Positions 50,107 to 57,880 of a stretch of 64,000 bases of DNA are shown here, one piece after another. A program made the translations under genes and the position numbers. The stretch comes from Actinomycetes bacterium (GTDB lineage Bacteria > Actinomycetota > Acidimicrobiia > Acidimicrobiales > JAJYXR01). The stretch lies in contig JAJYXR010000003.1 in NCBI GenBank assembly GCA_021801795.1, positions 120,494 through 184,493 on the forward strand, given 5' to 3'. The first letter of the stretch is position 1. Each line of letters opens with the position of its first letter. The notes below the pieces were generated by a model. That model saw only the letters and a program-made list of their open reading frames with translations, had not been told where the DNA came from and searched no databases.

Positions 50107-52854
50107 GTGAAGCTGAACGTGGCCGTCGTCCCCCATACCCACTGGGACCGCGAGTGGTACTCGCCTTTCCAGACCTTCCGGATGCGTCTTGTGAAGGTGC
50201 TGGACTCGCTCCTGGACATCCTGGAGGAGGACCCCTCGTACGCGCACTTCCTCCTGGACGGGCAGATGGCCATGGTGGACGACTACCTGGAGATCCGACC
50301 CGAGGCGGCAGCACGCATCCACCGGCTGGCCAGCGCTGGGCGTCTGTCGATGGGACCCTGGTACATACTCATGGACGAGTTCCTGGTGTCCGCCGAGACG
50401 ATCATCCGCGACCTGCAGCTCGGCATGGAACGGGCCTCCTCCTTCGGAGGATCCATGGAGGTCGGCTACCTACCGGACATGTTCGGCCATGTCGCCCAGA
50501 TGCCCCAGATACTGAGGCTGGCAGGCTTCACCCATGCGGTGGTGTGGCGCGGCGTGCCTTCGTCCATCGATCGCGACGCCTTCTGGTGGGAGGCGCCCGA
50601 CGGGTCCGAGGTTCGGGCCACCTACCTGGTGACCGGCTACAGCAACGGCCAGGCGATCCCCGACGATGCCAATGCCCTGGTAAGCCGTGTCGATGCCTAC
50701 TTAGAAGAGGTCGGCTCCTTCCTGACGGGCGATCTCCTCTACATGAACGGCACCGACCACCAGGCGCCCCAGCCCTGGCTCGGCCGGGTAGTCGACGAAG
50801 CGAACTCCCTGGAGACCGACCTGCACTTCGAGGTGACATCCCTTACTCGATACCTCCAGCAGGCCACCATCGAAGGTCTGCCTCGCCATCAGGGCGAGCT
50901 GCGATCGGGTGCTAGGGCGAACCTGCTCATGGGTGTCGCCTCGAACCGAGTCGACGTGAAGCAGGCAGCTGCCAGAACCGAGCGGGCACTCGAACGGAGG
51001 GCGGAGCCATTCGCAGCCCTCTTCGCCGGCCCCGAATCATGGCCCGGTAGCCTTCTCGACCTCGCCTGGCTGTCGGTGATACGGAATGCGGCTCATGACT
51101 CGATATGCGCGTGCTCTGTAGACGAGGTAGTAGAAGCAGTGATAGGCCGTTTCGCCGAGGCGCGTCAGATAGCAGACGGGGTGGCGGGGGGGGCACTCGA
51201 GGAGCTCTCGGCCTCGATGACCACCTCCGGCGTCTTCGTGGTGAACCCCTCGCAGCGTGCCCGGGGTGGGGTGGTGGAGGCCTTGCTGCGAGCAGACCTC
51301 ATTCCCGCCGACGCCCCCGTGCAGGTGCTCGACGAACGGGGAGGTACCGCTGGAGTGCTGAGCCTCGACTCGACCACGGTCCGGACGGTGCTGGCGATGC
51401 TCCAGGGCACCCAGGTCGGGGCTGACACCTGGGTCCAGGACGTCACCGTGACCGAGGGCGACGAGGATATCTACATCACCATTGCCCTCGGCCCGACCGA
51501 GCGGACAGACCTGCCGGTAGAGGACATAAAACGCGACATCGCGAATCGACTCGATGCACGGCCTCAGGCCACCGTTAACGTCCGCATGGACCAGCCAGCC
51601 ATGCGTCGTGTGCTGGCCAGGGTCCAAGGCGTGGAGGGGTTCGGCTGGGCGCGGCTCGCGCCTGTCCAGCCAGTGAACCCGGTATCGGCATCCTGGACCT
51701 CCTCGGCCCCCTCCGGCGCGACCGACCACTCAGGGCCGGCCGAGGACCACGCTGGGCCGGCCGAGGACCACGCTGGGACACTGGTCATCTCCAATGGTCT
51801 GGTGACCCTGGAGATGGACGCCACCGAGATGGCAGACGGGACGTTCTCCATGAACGGCATCCCGGGTTACGGGCGCCTGGTAGACGGAGGGGACTGGGGC
51901 GACTCCTACAACTACTCCCCACCCCAGACAGACCATCTCGTCGATCATCCCGAGACGGTGGAGGTGACCCTGTTGGAAGCTGGGCCCCTACGGGCCCGGG
52001 CAAGCCTGAAATGCCTCTACCGGTGGCCCTGGCGAGTCGACCCTGCCACGAGCACCCGCTCGGGATGGCGGGAGGTGGAGGTCCTCACCACGCTGGAGAT
52101 GCGGGCCGACGAGACATTGGTCAGGATCAGCACGGTCTTCACGAACCCATGCCTCGACCACCGTCTACGCGTCCACCTGCCACTCCCAGAGCCGGCCGGG
52201 ATGTCGCGGGCCGAATGCGCCTTCGCAGTGGTGGAACGCCCTCTGGCAGCCGAGGGACGCCCAGACGAGCTGGGTCTTCCCACCTTCCCCTCCCGCCGCT
52301 TCGTGATGGCGGGAGGCCTGTGCGTGGCCCACGAGGGCCTGGCCGAGTACGAGCTGGTCGAAATCGAGGATCGGCCGGAGGGGCGCCGCGCTGGAGCTAT
52401 GGCGCTCACCCTGCTCAGGTCCACCGGGATGCTCTCCCGCCTGGGCATGTCCTACAGGCCCCTGCCTGCAGGTCCGCTGACACCGGTAGAGGGCCTGCAG
52501 ATGGAGGGGCGCCGCATAGAAGCCCACTACGCGCTCTGCCACTCCTGCAGCGATCCCTACGGGATGGTAGACGAGGCCTTCCTCGGCTTGGAGGTGATCG
52601 AGTCGATCGGCGGAGGCACTAGACCGGACTCGGGGTCTGCCCTCAGGGTAACCGGAGCCGAGGTATCCGCCGTCCGTCGGGTTCCAGGTGGGCTGGAAGT
52701 CCGAGTCTTCAACCCCACTCCGTTCCCGGCCGAGGTCAGCCTCGGCGGGAGGCCGACCTGGCTGGTCGACCTGCGGGGCAGACCACTCGAGCGCTCCGAA
52801 GGCAGCTTCACCCTACGCCCCTTCGGGATCGCCACCCTCCGGATCACGGGCTGA
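50107..52854 (+). CDS. Glycoside hydrolase family 38 alpha-mannosidase
   Basis: This is a 915-residue cytoplasmic enzyme (no signal peptide). It has the GH38 zinc motif 'VVPHTHWDREWYSPFQTF', 'LDGQMAMVDDYLEI', 'GYLPDMFGHVAQMPQILRLA' (catalytic Asp region) and the middle helical domain with 'NAAHDSICACSVDEVV'. Large beta-domains follow. It hydrolyses alpha-mannosides, possibly to recycle mannose-containing glycans. At residues ~543-557 two copies of a Gly-Pro-Ala-Glu-Asp-His-Ala unit are inserted. The GTG start sits directly at the conserved N-terminus. The last 42 bp overlap the convergent cyclase gene. Confidence 0.93.
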   Translation: MKLNVAVVPHTHWDREWYSPFQTFRMRLVKVLDSLLDILEEDPSYAHFLLDGQMAMVDDYLEIRPEAAARIHRLASAGRLSMGPWYILMDEFLVSAETIIRDLQLGMERASSFGGSMEVGYLPDMFGHVAQMPQILRLAGFTHAVVWRGVPSSIDRDAFWWEAPDGSEVRATYLVTGYSNGQAIPDDANALVSRVDAYLEEVGSFLTGDLLYMNGTDHQAPQPWLGRVVDEANSLETDLHFEVTSLTRYLQQATIEGLPRHQGELRSGARANLLMGVASNRVDVKQAAARTERALERRAEPFAALFAGPESWPGSLLDLAWLSVIRNAAHDSICACSVDEVVEAVIGRFAEARQIADGVAGGALEELSASMTTSGVFVVNPSQRARGGVVEALLRADLIPADAPVQVLDERGGTAGVLSLDSTTVRTVLAMLQGTQVGADTWVQDVTVTEGDEDIYITIALGPTERTDLPVEDIKRDIANRLDARPQATVNVRMDQPAMRRVLARVQGVEGFGWARLAPVQPVNPVSASWTSSAPSGATDHSGPAEDHAGPAEDHAGTLVISNGLVTLEMDATEMADGTFSMNGIPGYGRLVDGGDWGDSYNYSPPQTDHLVDHPETVEVTLLEAGPLRARASLKCLYRWPWRVDPATSTRSGWREVEVLTTLEMRADETLVRISTVFTNPCLDHRLRVHLPLPEPAGMSRAECAFAVVERPLAAEGRPDELGLPTFPSRRFVMAGGLCVAHEGLAEYELVEIEDRPEGRRAGAMALTLLRSTGMLSRLGMSYRPLPAGPLTPVEGLQMEGRRIEAHYALCHSCSDPYGMVDEAFLGLEVIESIGGGTRPDSGSALRVTGAEVSAVRRVPGGLEVRVFNPTPFPAEVSLGGRPTWLVDLRGRPLERSEGSFTLRPFGIATLRITG
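51735..51776. repeat. 21-bp tandem duplication inside the mannosidase gene
   Basis: Two exact 21-bp units (ggccgaggaccacgctgggcc, read cyclically) lie head to tail and keep the frame, doubling a Glu-Asp-His-containing heptapeptide in a linker between beta-domains. Confidence 0.9.
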
Positions 52855-54072
52855 GAGGCCCTCTACGGCAGGCTCCAGGCCACCCGACAGCAGGCGCTCC
52901 CCGCGCTCGCGTAGCTCCTCCAAGTCCCTTATGACCTCGGACAGACGCTCCCAGCGCCTGCCGGCCCGACGTTCCGCGTCGGCTTCCTCGCCCCCAGGCC
53001 GGTAGATCGACCAGGGCTGCACCCACCCCAGGTCCTTCAGCCTCCGGGGGCGCAGGGCCTCGAACGCGACCTCCGACCCTATGTCCTCCGCTAGAAGCGC
53101 GACGCGCAGATCATCCGAGACCAGCACGCTGCCGGGATGGGCGATCCCCACCATCCGGCTGGCCAGGTTCACCACGGGCCCGAAGTAGTCACCGTCCTTG
53201 GCGAGCACCGGTCCTATGGCCATAGCCACCCTCACGTCCGAGAGCAGCTCATCGTCTGCGTATGCCTCTGCCAGGCCGAGGCCTATCCGGCCCGCGGCCG
53301 GCGCGGACTCGGTGACGAACATGGCCTCGTCCCCGATCATCTTCACCACCCTGCCGCCCAGAGCGGTCACCTGGTCATAGGCGATCTCCTCGAACCGGGT
53401 CACCACCGCTGCCAGCTCCGCCTCGGAGAGCTGCTGGCTCAGCACGGTAAAGCCCACCATGTCTGCGAAGCCGACCACCAGAACCGGCAGAGTCTGGCCC
53501 TTCGTGCGAGCCCTCAGCAGCATCGCCCGACGGGTCGCTGCCTGGACGTGACGACGCCAGACGAACTCGAGCAGTCGCGCCATTGCCGGGAGCGAGGTAG
53601 AGGCCACCTGGGCAAACCTGTCTGCCTCCTCCACGCTGTCGGTTGACCCCATCAGCCCTGGGAGGCCCGTGGCGGCAGGAGCCACCTCGGCCTCGGCAAT
53701 GCGTGCCAATGACGAGCCGATGACCCGTGCGAGCTGCAGGCCCGACTCCACGTCCGCGACTCCGAGATGGACCATCGCCTGGAAGGTGACGATCGCCTCC
53801 AGGTCGAGATCGGTGAAGGCTGGCTCGTCCTCTGCCACGTCCGCGAAGCCGAGAGCTCGCCAGAACCTCTGGGCCAGGTCCTCGGACATACCCGTCATCT
53901 GAGCTAGCTGCGCTCTGGTGTATCGCGCCTCGGCAGGCACCAGTAACCGATCTGCCACCAGCAGATCGAGCACGTCGTCGGCCGCTGCTGCCTCTACCTC
54001 CTCGGCCGTGGCACCGTGCTCGAGCAGGAAGGTGCGCACCCGCTGGAACGCTGCTTCATGATCGGTGCTCAC
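52813..54072 (-). CDS. Class III adenylate/guanylate cyclase with N-terminal regulatory domain
   Basis: This is a 419-residue protein. The N-terminal ~180 residues are helical ('YTRAQLAQMTGMSEDLAQRF') and resemble the regulatory domains in front of mycobacterial cyclases such as Rv1264/Rv2212. The catalytic domain has the metal Asp in 'VVGFADMVGFTVLSQQLS', 'VVKMIGDEAMFVT' with the second metal Asp and a purine-selecting Lys, and 'FGPVVNLASRMVGIAHPGSV' with transition-state Asn/Arg. cAMP is the more likely product. No TM segment is seen. The GTG overlaps the gpsA stop (GTGA). Confidence 0.9.
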   Translation of the reverse strand: MSTDHEAAFQRVRTFLLEHGATAEEVEAAAADDVLDLLVADRLLVPAEARYTRAQLAQMTGMSEDLAQRFWRALGFADVAEDEPAFTDLDLEAIVTFQAMVHLGVADVESGLQLARVIGSSLARIAEAEVAPAATGLPGLMGSTDSVEEADRFAQVASTSLPAMARLLEFVWRRHVQAATRRAMLLRARTKGQTLPVLVVGFADMVGFTVLSQQLSEAELAAVVTRFEEIAYDQVTALGGRVVKMIGDEAMFVTESAPAAGRIGLGLAEAYADDELLSDVRVAMAIGPVLAKDGDYFGPVVNLASRMVGIAHPGSVLVSDDLRVALLAEDIGSEVAFEALRPRRLKDLGWVQPWSIYRPGGEEADAERRAGRRWERLSEVIRDLEELRERGERLLSGGLEPAVEGLSARDPEGGDPEGA

Positions 54073-55109
54073 GCGCGGTCCTCTCCGCGAGCCCCGTATC
54101 CTTCGGCCTCGCTCCGGGCGGGCCGCTGCATCAAGGCCGGCACTGCTTGCTCAGGCGTGGAGATCCCGTCGAGGACGGCGGCCACCTGGGTAGCTATCGG
54201 CATCTCCACACCGTAGGTCGCGGCCAGCTCCAGGAGCGGATGCGCTGACCTGACGCCCTCCGCGACCATCTGCATCCCCTCCAGAGCCTCCCCGAGGCTC
54301 ATCCCCCTGCCCAGGGCTATCCCCACGCTCTTGTTCCGGCTGAGCGGGCTCACACAGGTGGCCACCAGGTCTCCCACCCCAGCTAGGCCTGCAAACGTCA
54401 TCCGGTGGCCACCCATGGCGACGCCGAGCCTCCCGAGCTCGGCCAGGCCCCTTGTCACCAGGGCAGCCCTGGTCGAGTCACCGAGCCCCAGGCCCTCACA
54501 TATTCCGACCGCGATCGCTATCACGTTCTTCGTAGCTCCCGCGACCTCCGAGCCGACCACGTCGGGGTTCGTGTAGACGCGGAAGCTCGGTGTCGTTAGG
54601 AGCTTCTGGACCATGGCGGCCAGGCGCGAGTCCTTCATCGCCACCACGGTCGCCGCAGGCTGTCCCTGCACGACCTCGCGCGCCAGGTTCGGGCCACTCA
54701 GCACACCTGCAGGAGACCCGGGCAGCACCTCGGCGATCACCTCGGTCATCCTGAGATGCGTACCCTCCTCCAGGCCCTTCGAGAGGCTCACCACCGGGGT
54801 GCCCAGCTCCACGCTGCCGGCCATCTCCAAAAGCACCTTCCTGAAACCGTGGGAGGGCACCGCCATCACGACCAGATCGGCGTCGCCCACAGCCGCTTCG
54901 ATAGAGGAGGTGGCCTCCAGGAGCCGCGGCAGGGCAATGCCGGGCAGGTAATCCGGGTTCATGTGGCTACCGGCTATGAGGCTGGCGACCTCTGGCCTTC
55001 GTGCCCACAGACAGACCTTGCTGGGTCCTTCAGCGCGAGCCGCTATGGCAGCCACCGCTGTGCCCCAGGACCCCGCACCGATCACCGCTACCTTCTCGAA
55101 CACGGCCAT
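54069..55109 (-). CDS. gpsA: NAD(P)-dependent glycerol-3-phosphate dehydrogenase
   Basis: GpsA makes sn-glycerol-3-phosphate for phospholipids. 'VAVIGAGSWGTAVAAI' binds the dinucleotide; 'LSGPNLAREV', 'GATKNVIAIAVGICEGLGLG' with the catalytic Lys, 'GLAGVGDLVATCVSPLSRN' and 'YGVEMPIATQV' are family hallmarks. ATG 55109 is the innermost of three in-frame ATGs created by a 21-bp duplication over the start region. The gene is divergent from cofC. Confidence 0.95.
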   Translation of the reverse strand: MAVFEKVAVIGAGSWGTAVAAIAARAEGPSKVCLWARRPEVASLIAGSHMNPDYLPGIALPRLLEATSSIEAAVGDADLVVMAVPSHGFRKVLLEMAGSVELGTPVVSLSKGLEEGTHLRMTEVIAEVLPGSPAGVLSGPNLAREVVQGQPAATVVAMKDSRLAAMVQKLLTTPSFRVYTNPDVVGSEVAGATKNVIAIAVGICEGLGLGDSTRAALVTRGLAELGRLGVAMGGHRMTFAGLAGVGDLVATCVSPLSRNKSVGIALGRGMSLGEALEGMQMVAEGVRSAHPLLELAATYGVEMPIATQVAAVLDGISTPEQAVPALMQRPARSEAEGYGARGEDRA

Positions 55110-55145
55110 AACCATACGGCCTTGGGCCATAACCATACGGCCTCG
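55104..55145. repeat. 21-bp tandem duplication covering the gpsA start codon
   Basis: The unit ggccataaccatacggcctt (plus one base) is present twice head to tail with one mismatch. Each copy carries ATG codons in the gpsA frame, so the N-terminus could be extended by up to nine residues. Confidence 0.9.
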
Positions 55146-55194
55146 GGCGGCATCGCCAGACAGCCAGGTGGCCCTCCGGCACTACTCTTGGGAC

Positions 55195-55827
55195 GTGGGC
55201 ACCTGCTCGGTCGACGACCTGCCATCCCTGACCTCCGCCGTCGTCCTGGTGCCGGTCAAGTCCTTTCATCTGGCCAAGCAGCGCCTGGCTGGTGCGCTGT
55301 CTCCCGCACAGCGGGTGTCCTTGGCACGCTCCATGGCAGAAAGGGTGCTGGCTGCTGCGAGCCCGCTTCCAGTGGCGGTCGTCTGCGACGATCCCGAGGT
55401 CGCCGGCTGGGCAAAGGAGCACGGTGCCAGCGTGATCTGGACCCCAGGCATGGGCCTGAACATGGCGGTGCAGACGGGTGTCTCCAGGCTCGCCCTAGCG
55501 GGGGCTACCGAGGCGCTCGTCGTGCACGGCGACCTGCCGATGGCAAGCGGCATCGCCGATCTAGGAGGATTCGCCGGCATAACGATCGTGCCAGACCGGC
55601 ACCAGAGGGGAACCAACGTCCTGGGCGTACCAGCCCGATCAGGCTTCCGCTTCTCCTATGGACAGGACTCCTGCTCCAGGCATCTAGCCGAAGCCTCCCG
55701 GCTGGGCCTAGCCACACGCGTCCTGCGACCACCCCAGCTCTCCTGGGACGTAGACACCCCAGAGGACCTCAGCGCTGGTATGCCAGGAACCCATGAAGTG
55801 GTGCCAGGACCGGCGACGATCCGGTGA
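55195..55827 (+). CDS. CofC/FbiD guanylyltransferase (coenzyme F420 synthesis)
   Basis: This is a 210-residue nucleotidyltransferase: 'VVLVPVKSFHLAKQRLAGAL', 'GMGLNMAVQTGVS', 'ALVVHGDLPMAS', 'VPDRHQRGTNVLGVP' and 'FRFSYGQDS'. In actinobacteria it attaches GMP to phosphoenolpyruvate (FbiD) or 2-phospholactate, the first step of F420 side-chain assembly. The presence of an LLM-type oxidoreductase in the window fits an F420-using host. GTG 55195 fits the family length. Confidence 0.9.
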   Translation: MGTCSVDDLPSLTSAVVLVPVKSFHLAKQRLAGALSPAQRVSLARSMAERVLAAASPLPVAVVCDDPEVAGWAKEHGASVIWTPGMGLNMAVQTGVSRLALAGATEALVVHGDLPMASGIADLGGFAGITIVPDRHQRGTNVLGVPARSGFRFSYGQDSCSRHLAEASRLGLATRVLRPPQLSWDVDTPEDLSAGMPGTHEVVPGPATIR

Positions 55828-56603
55828 AGCGCCGGAGCGGTCTTCCGGTCGGAGACCTTCCCGTGCATGGTCCCGTGGAGCGTGACCTGCCGATCCCGGC
55901 CAGCGCGCTGGTCATCGGGGCCCATCCAGACGATGCCGACTTCGCCTGTGGTGCCACGCTAGCCCGATGGGCATCGTCGGGCAGCGCAGTGCACTACGTG
56001 GTGCTGACGGACGGCTCGAAGGGTTCATGGGACCCATCCGCCGACCCAACCGAGGTCGCGTCGAGACGTGAGGCAGAGCAGTCCGAGGCCGCGCGGGCCA
56101 TCGGTGCTTCGAGCGTGACCTTCCTCGGCTACACCGACGGGGAGTTGCAGCCCGGGCTCACCGAGAGGCGACGTCTGACTGCGGTAATACGCAGCCTGCG
56201 CCCGGAAGTGGTGCTCGGTCACGATCCCTGGCGCCGCTACCGTCTCCACCCAGACCACCGGAACGCGGGATGGCTGACGGTCGATGCCGTGGTGGCTGCC
56301 CGCGACCCTCACTTCTATCCGGAGATGACCGATGGATCACACCGGCCAGGCGCTCTCCTGCTCTTCGAGGCTGACGAACCAGACCATGTCGAGACGGCCG
56401 ACGGCTGGCTCGACGTCAAGATGGAGGCGCTACTCGCACACCGCAGCCAGTACCTCTCCACCCATGGGATCGACCCATCTTCCCCGGACCTCGCGGCCGA
56501 GGTACGGGAGTTCCGCGGACGTGTCGAGGCCCAGATGGCCTCGCACGGCGCCCTGGCTGACGTAGCGCTCGGTGAAGCCTTCCGCTTGATCACGGACATC
56601 TGA
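55824..56603 (+). CDS. PIG-L/LmbE-family deacetylase
   Basis: This is a 259-residue zinc deacetylase: 'ALVIGAHPDDADFACGATLA' with metal ligands and catalytic Asp, 'VVLTDGSKG' and 'HPDHRNAGWLTVDAV' with the third ligand and His. Relatives remove acetyl groups from N-acetylglucosaminyl compounds such as mycothiol precursors and are widespread; the substrate here is not determined. It is coupled to cofC by a GTGA overlap. A strong hairpin follows the stop. Confidence 0.9.
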   Translation: MKRRSGLPVGDLPVHGPVERDLPIPASALVIGAHPDDADFACGATLARWASSGSAVHYVVLTDGSKGSWDPSADPTEVASRREAEQSEAARAIGASSVTFLGYTDGELQPGLTERRRLTAVIRSLRPEVVLGHDPWRRYRLHPDHRNAGWLTVDAVVAARDPHFYPEMTDGSHRPGALLLFEADEPDHVETADGWLDVKMEALLAHRSQYLSTHGIDPSSPDLAAEVREFRGRVEAQMASHGALADVALGEAFRLITDI

Positions 56604-56614
56604 GCAAGGCATGG

Positions 56615-56642
56615 AACGGGGGGTCCCGAAGGACCCCCCGTT
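56615..56642. terminator. Bidirectional terminator-like hairpin
   Basis: A 12-bp perfect stem (aacggggggtcc / ggaccccccgtt) with a 4-nt loop (cgaa) lies between the PIG-L gene stop and the convergent HU gene. A weak T-containing stretch follows. It could end transcription from both sides. Confidence 0.7.
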
Positions 56643-56741
56643 CTCGTTCGTCCATGACTGCCTGTGGGTAATGCCGGCTACCAGGTAGCAGCTCCTGAGC
56701 CATGGACGTCACCTATGAGATGACGTCCATGTGAGAGTCCC

Positions 56742-57431
56742 TCAGCGCCGTCTCGCGGGCGCCTTCCTTGCCACAGCCTTCTTCGCCGTGGCCTTACGGG
56801 CGGGAGCCTTCTTCGCCGTGGCCTTACGGGCGGGAGCCTTCTTCGCCGTGGCCTTACGGGCGGGCGCCTTCCTTGCCACAGCCTTCTTCGCCGTGGCCTT
56901 ACGGGCGGGAGCCTTCTTCGCCGTGGCCTTCTTAGCCGTGGCCTTACGGGCGGGAGCCTTCTTCGCCGTGGCCTTCTTCGCCGTGGCCTTACGGGCGGGC
57001 GCCTTCTTGGCAGTGGCCTTCTTGGCCGTAGCCTTACGGGCCGTAGCCTTCTTGGCCGTAGCTTTCTTAGCCGTGGCCTTCTTGGCGACGGCCTTCGTGG
57101 CGGTGGCCTTCTTCGCCACCGGCTTGGCCACTACCTTCACGGCAGGAACGGCAGCCTTCCCGTTCACCACGTCCTTGAAGGTGGTGCTGGGTCCGAAGCG
57201 CACCCCCTTCGAGGGGCCGATCCGTACCGGTGCACCGGTCCTGGGGTTGCGCCCCATACGAGCTGCCCTATGGGTCGGGTTGAAACTACCGAACCCGACG
57301 ATGGACACCTTCCGGCCTGCCTTCACCTCCCCCATGACAGTGGCCATCAAAGCATTGACGGCTGCTTCCGCCTCGCGCTTGGCGAGGGCTGTGGACTTGC
57401 TGACGGAATCGATTAGCTCCGACTTGTTCAC
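56742..57431 (-). CDS. hup: HU-type nucleoid protein with Lys/Ala/Pro-rich histone-H1-like tail
   Basis: This is a 229-residue protein. Residues 1-90 are HU: '[20 protein letters not shown]', '[20 protein letters not shown]', '[17 protein letters not shown]'. Residues ~100-229 are repeats of Lys-Ala-Thr-Ala-Lys and Lys-Ala-Pro-Ala-Arg, as in mycobacterial HupB/Hlp. It compacts DNA; the tail should be a target of acetylation and methylation. The GTG at 57431 has AAAGGAGG 5 nt upstream. A promoter with TTGACC (57488-57493, minus strand) is possible. Confidence 0.95.
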   Translation of the reverse strand: MNKSELIDSVSKSTALAKREAEAAVNALMATVMGEVKAGRKVSIVGFGSFNPTHRAARMGRNPRTGAPVRIGPSKGVRFGPSTTFKDVVNGKAAVPAVKVVAKPVAKKATATKAVAKKATAKKATAKKATARKATAKKATAKKAPARKATAKKATAKKAPARKATAKKATAKKAPARKATAKKAVARKAPARKATAKKAPARKATAKKAPARKATAKKAVARKAPARRR

Positions 57432-57458
57432 CGCCACCTCCTTTAGTGTTGCGGAATG

Positions 57459-57493
57459 ACTGTAATCAAAGAGCCTTTTTCGGCTCAGGTCAA
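57459..57493 (-). promoter_or_regulatory. Possible promoter of the HU gene
   Basis: On the minus strand, TTGACC is followed after 18 nt by TTGATT and then TACAGT in an AT-richer stretch, 30-60 nt before the GTG. The -10 is not a good match, so the assignment is tentative. The small inverted repeat GAGCC-N6-GGCTC lies between the boxes. Confidence 0.3.
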
Positions 57494-57612
57494 GCACCCT
57501 CGGCTCTGGAGCCCCTCCAGGCGGCTCTCTCGCACCGGTCCTGCCGTAGAGGCGATCTGGCTCGTGAAGTCAAAACGCAGACAGTTTTCCCAATAGATAT
57601 AAGGAGTTTTCG

Positions 57613-57876
57613 ATGTGGAACTTCATGGAAGACGGCACTTACGACGCCGTGGTTACCGACGCGGAAGTCGATGAAGAAAATCATCTCAGGATCGAGCTGG
57701 TGATCACCATCGGCCCCCACGTCGGCAGGGTCGTCGCGCTCAGGTCCACCGATGTGGACTGGCGCCATGGGGTGACCGGCGGCCTCGGCGAGGACCCGTA
57801 CGCGCTCCTCGGTCTGGCGGGTACGCTTCGCGTGCGCAACGGGATACCGTCATTCAGACCGGAGACATCCGCCTGA
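57613..57876 (+). CDS. Small beta-rich protein of unknown function (87 residues)
   Basis: The ATG has AAGGAG 6 nt upstream. The product starts 'MWNFMEDGTYDAVVTDAEVD' and continues 'HLRIELVITIGPHVGRVVAL' and 'DPYALLGLAGTLRVRNGIPS', an alternation of strands that suggests an OB-like or small barrel fold (inference). It lies 4 nt before the TraD-like ATPase gene, so the two form an operon. The region upstream (57498-57612) is relatively AT-rich and probably holds their promoter. Confidence 0.7.
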   Translation: MWNFMEDGTYDAVVTDAEVDEENHLRIELVITIGPHVGRVVALRSTDVDWRHGVTGGLGEDPYALLGLAGTLRVRNGIPSFRPETSA

Positions 57877-57880
57877 GTGG

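Noticed and set aside
56742..57130. Lys/Ala/Pro repeat tail of HU as a novel repeat
   Set aside because: Such tails are well known in actinobacterial HU proteins (HupB/Hlp).
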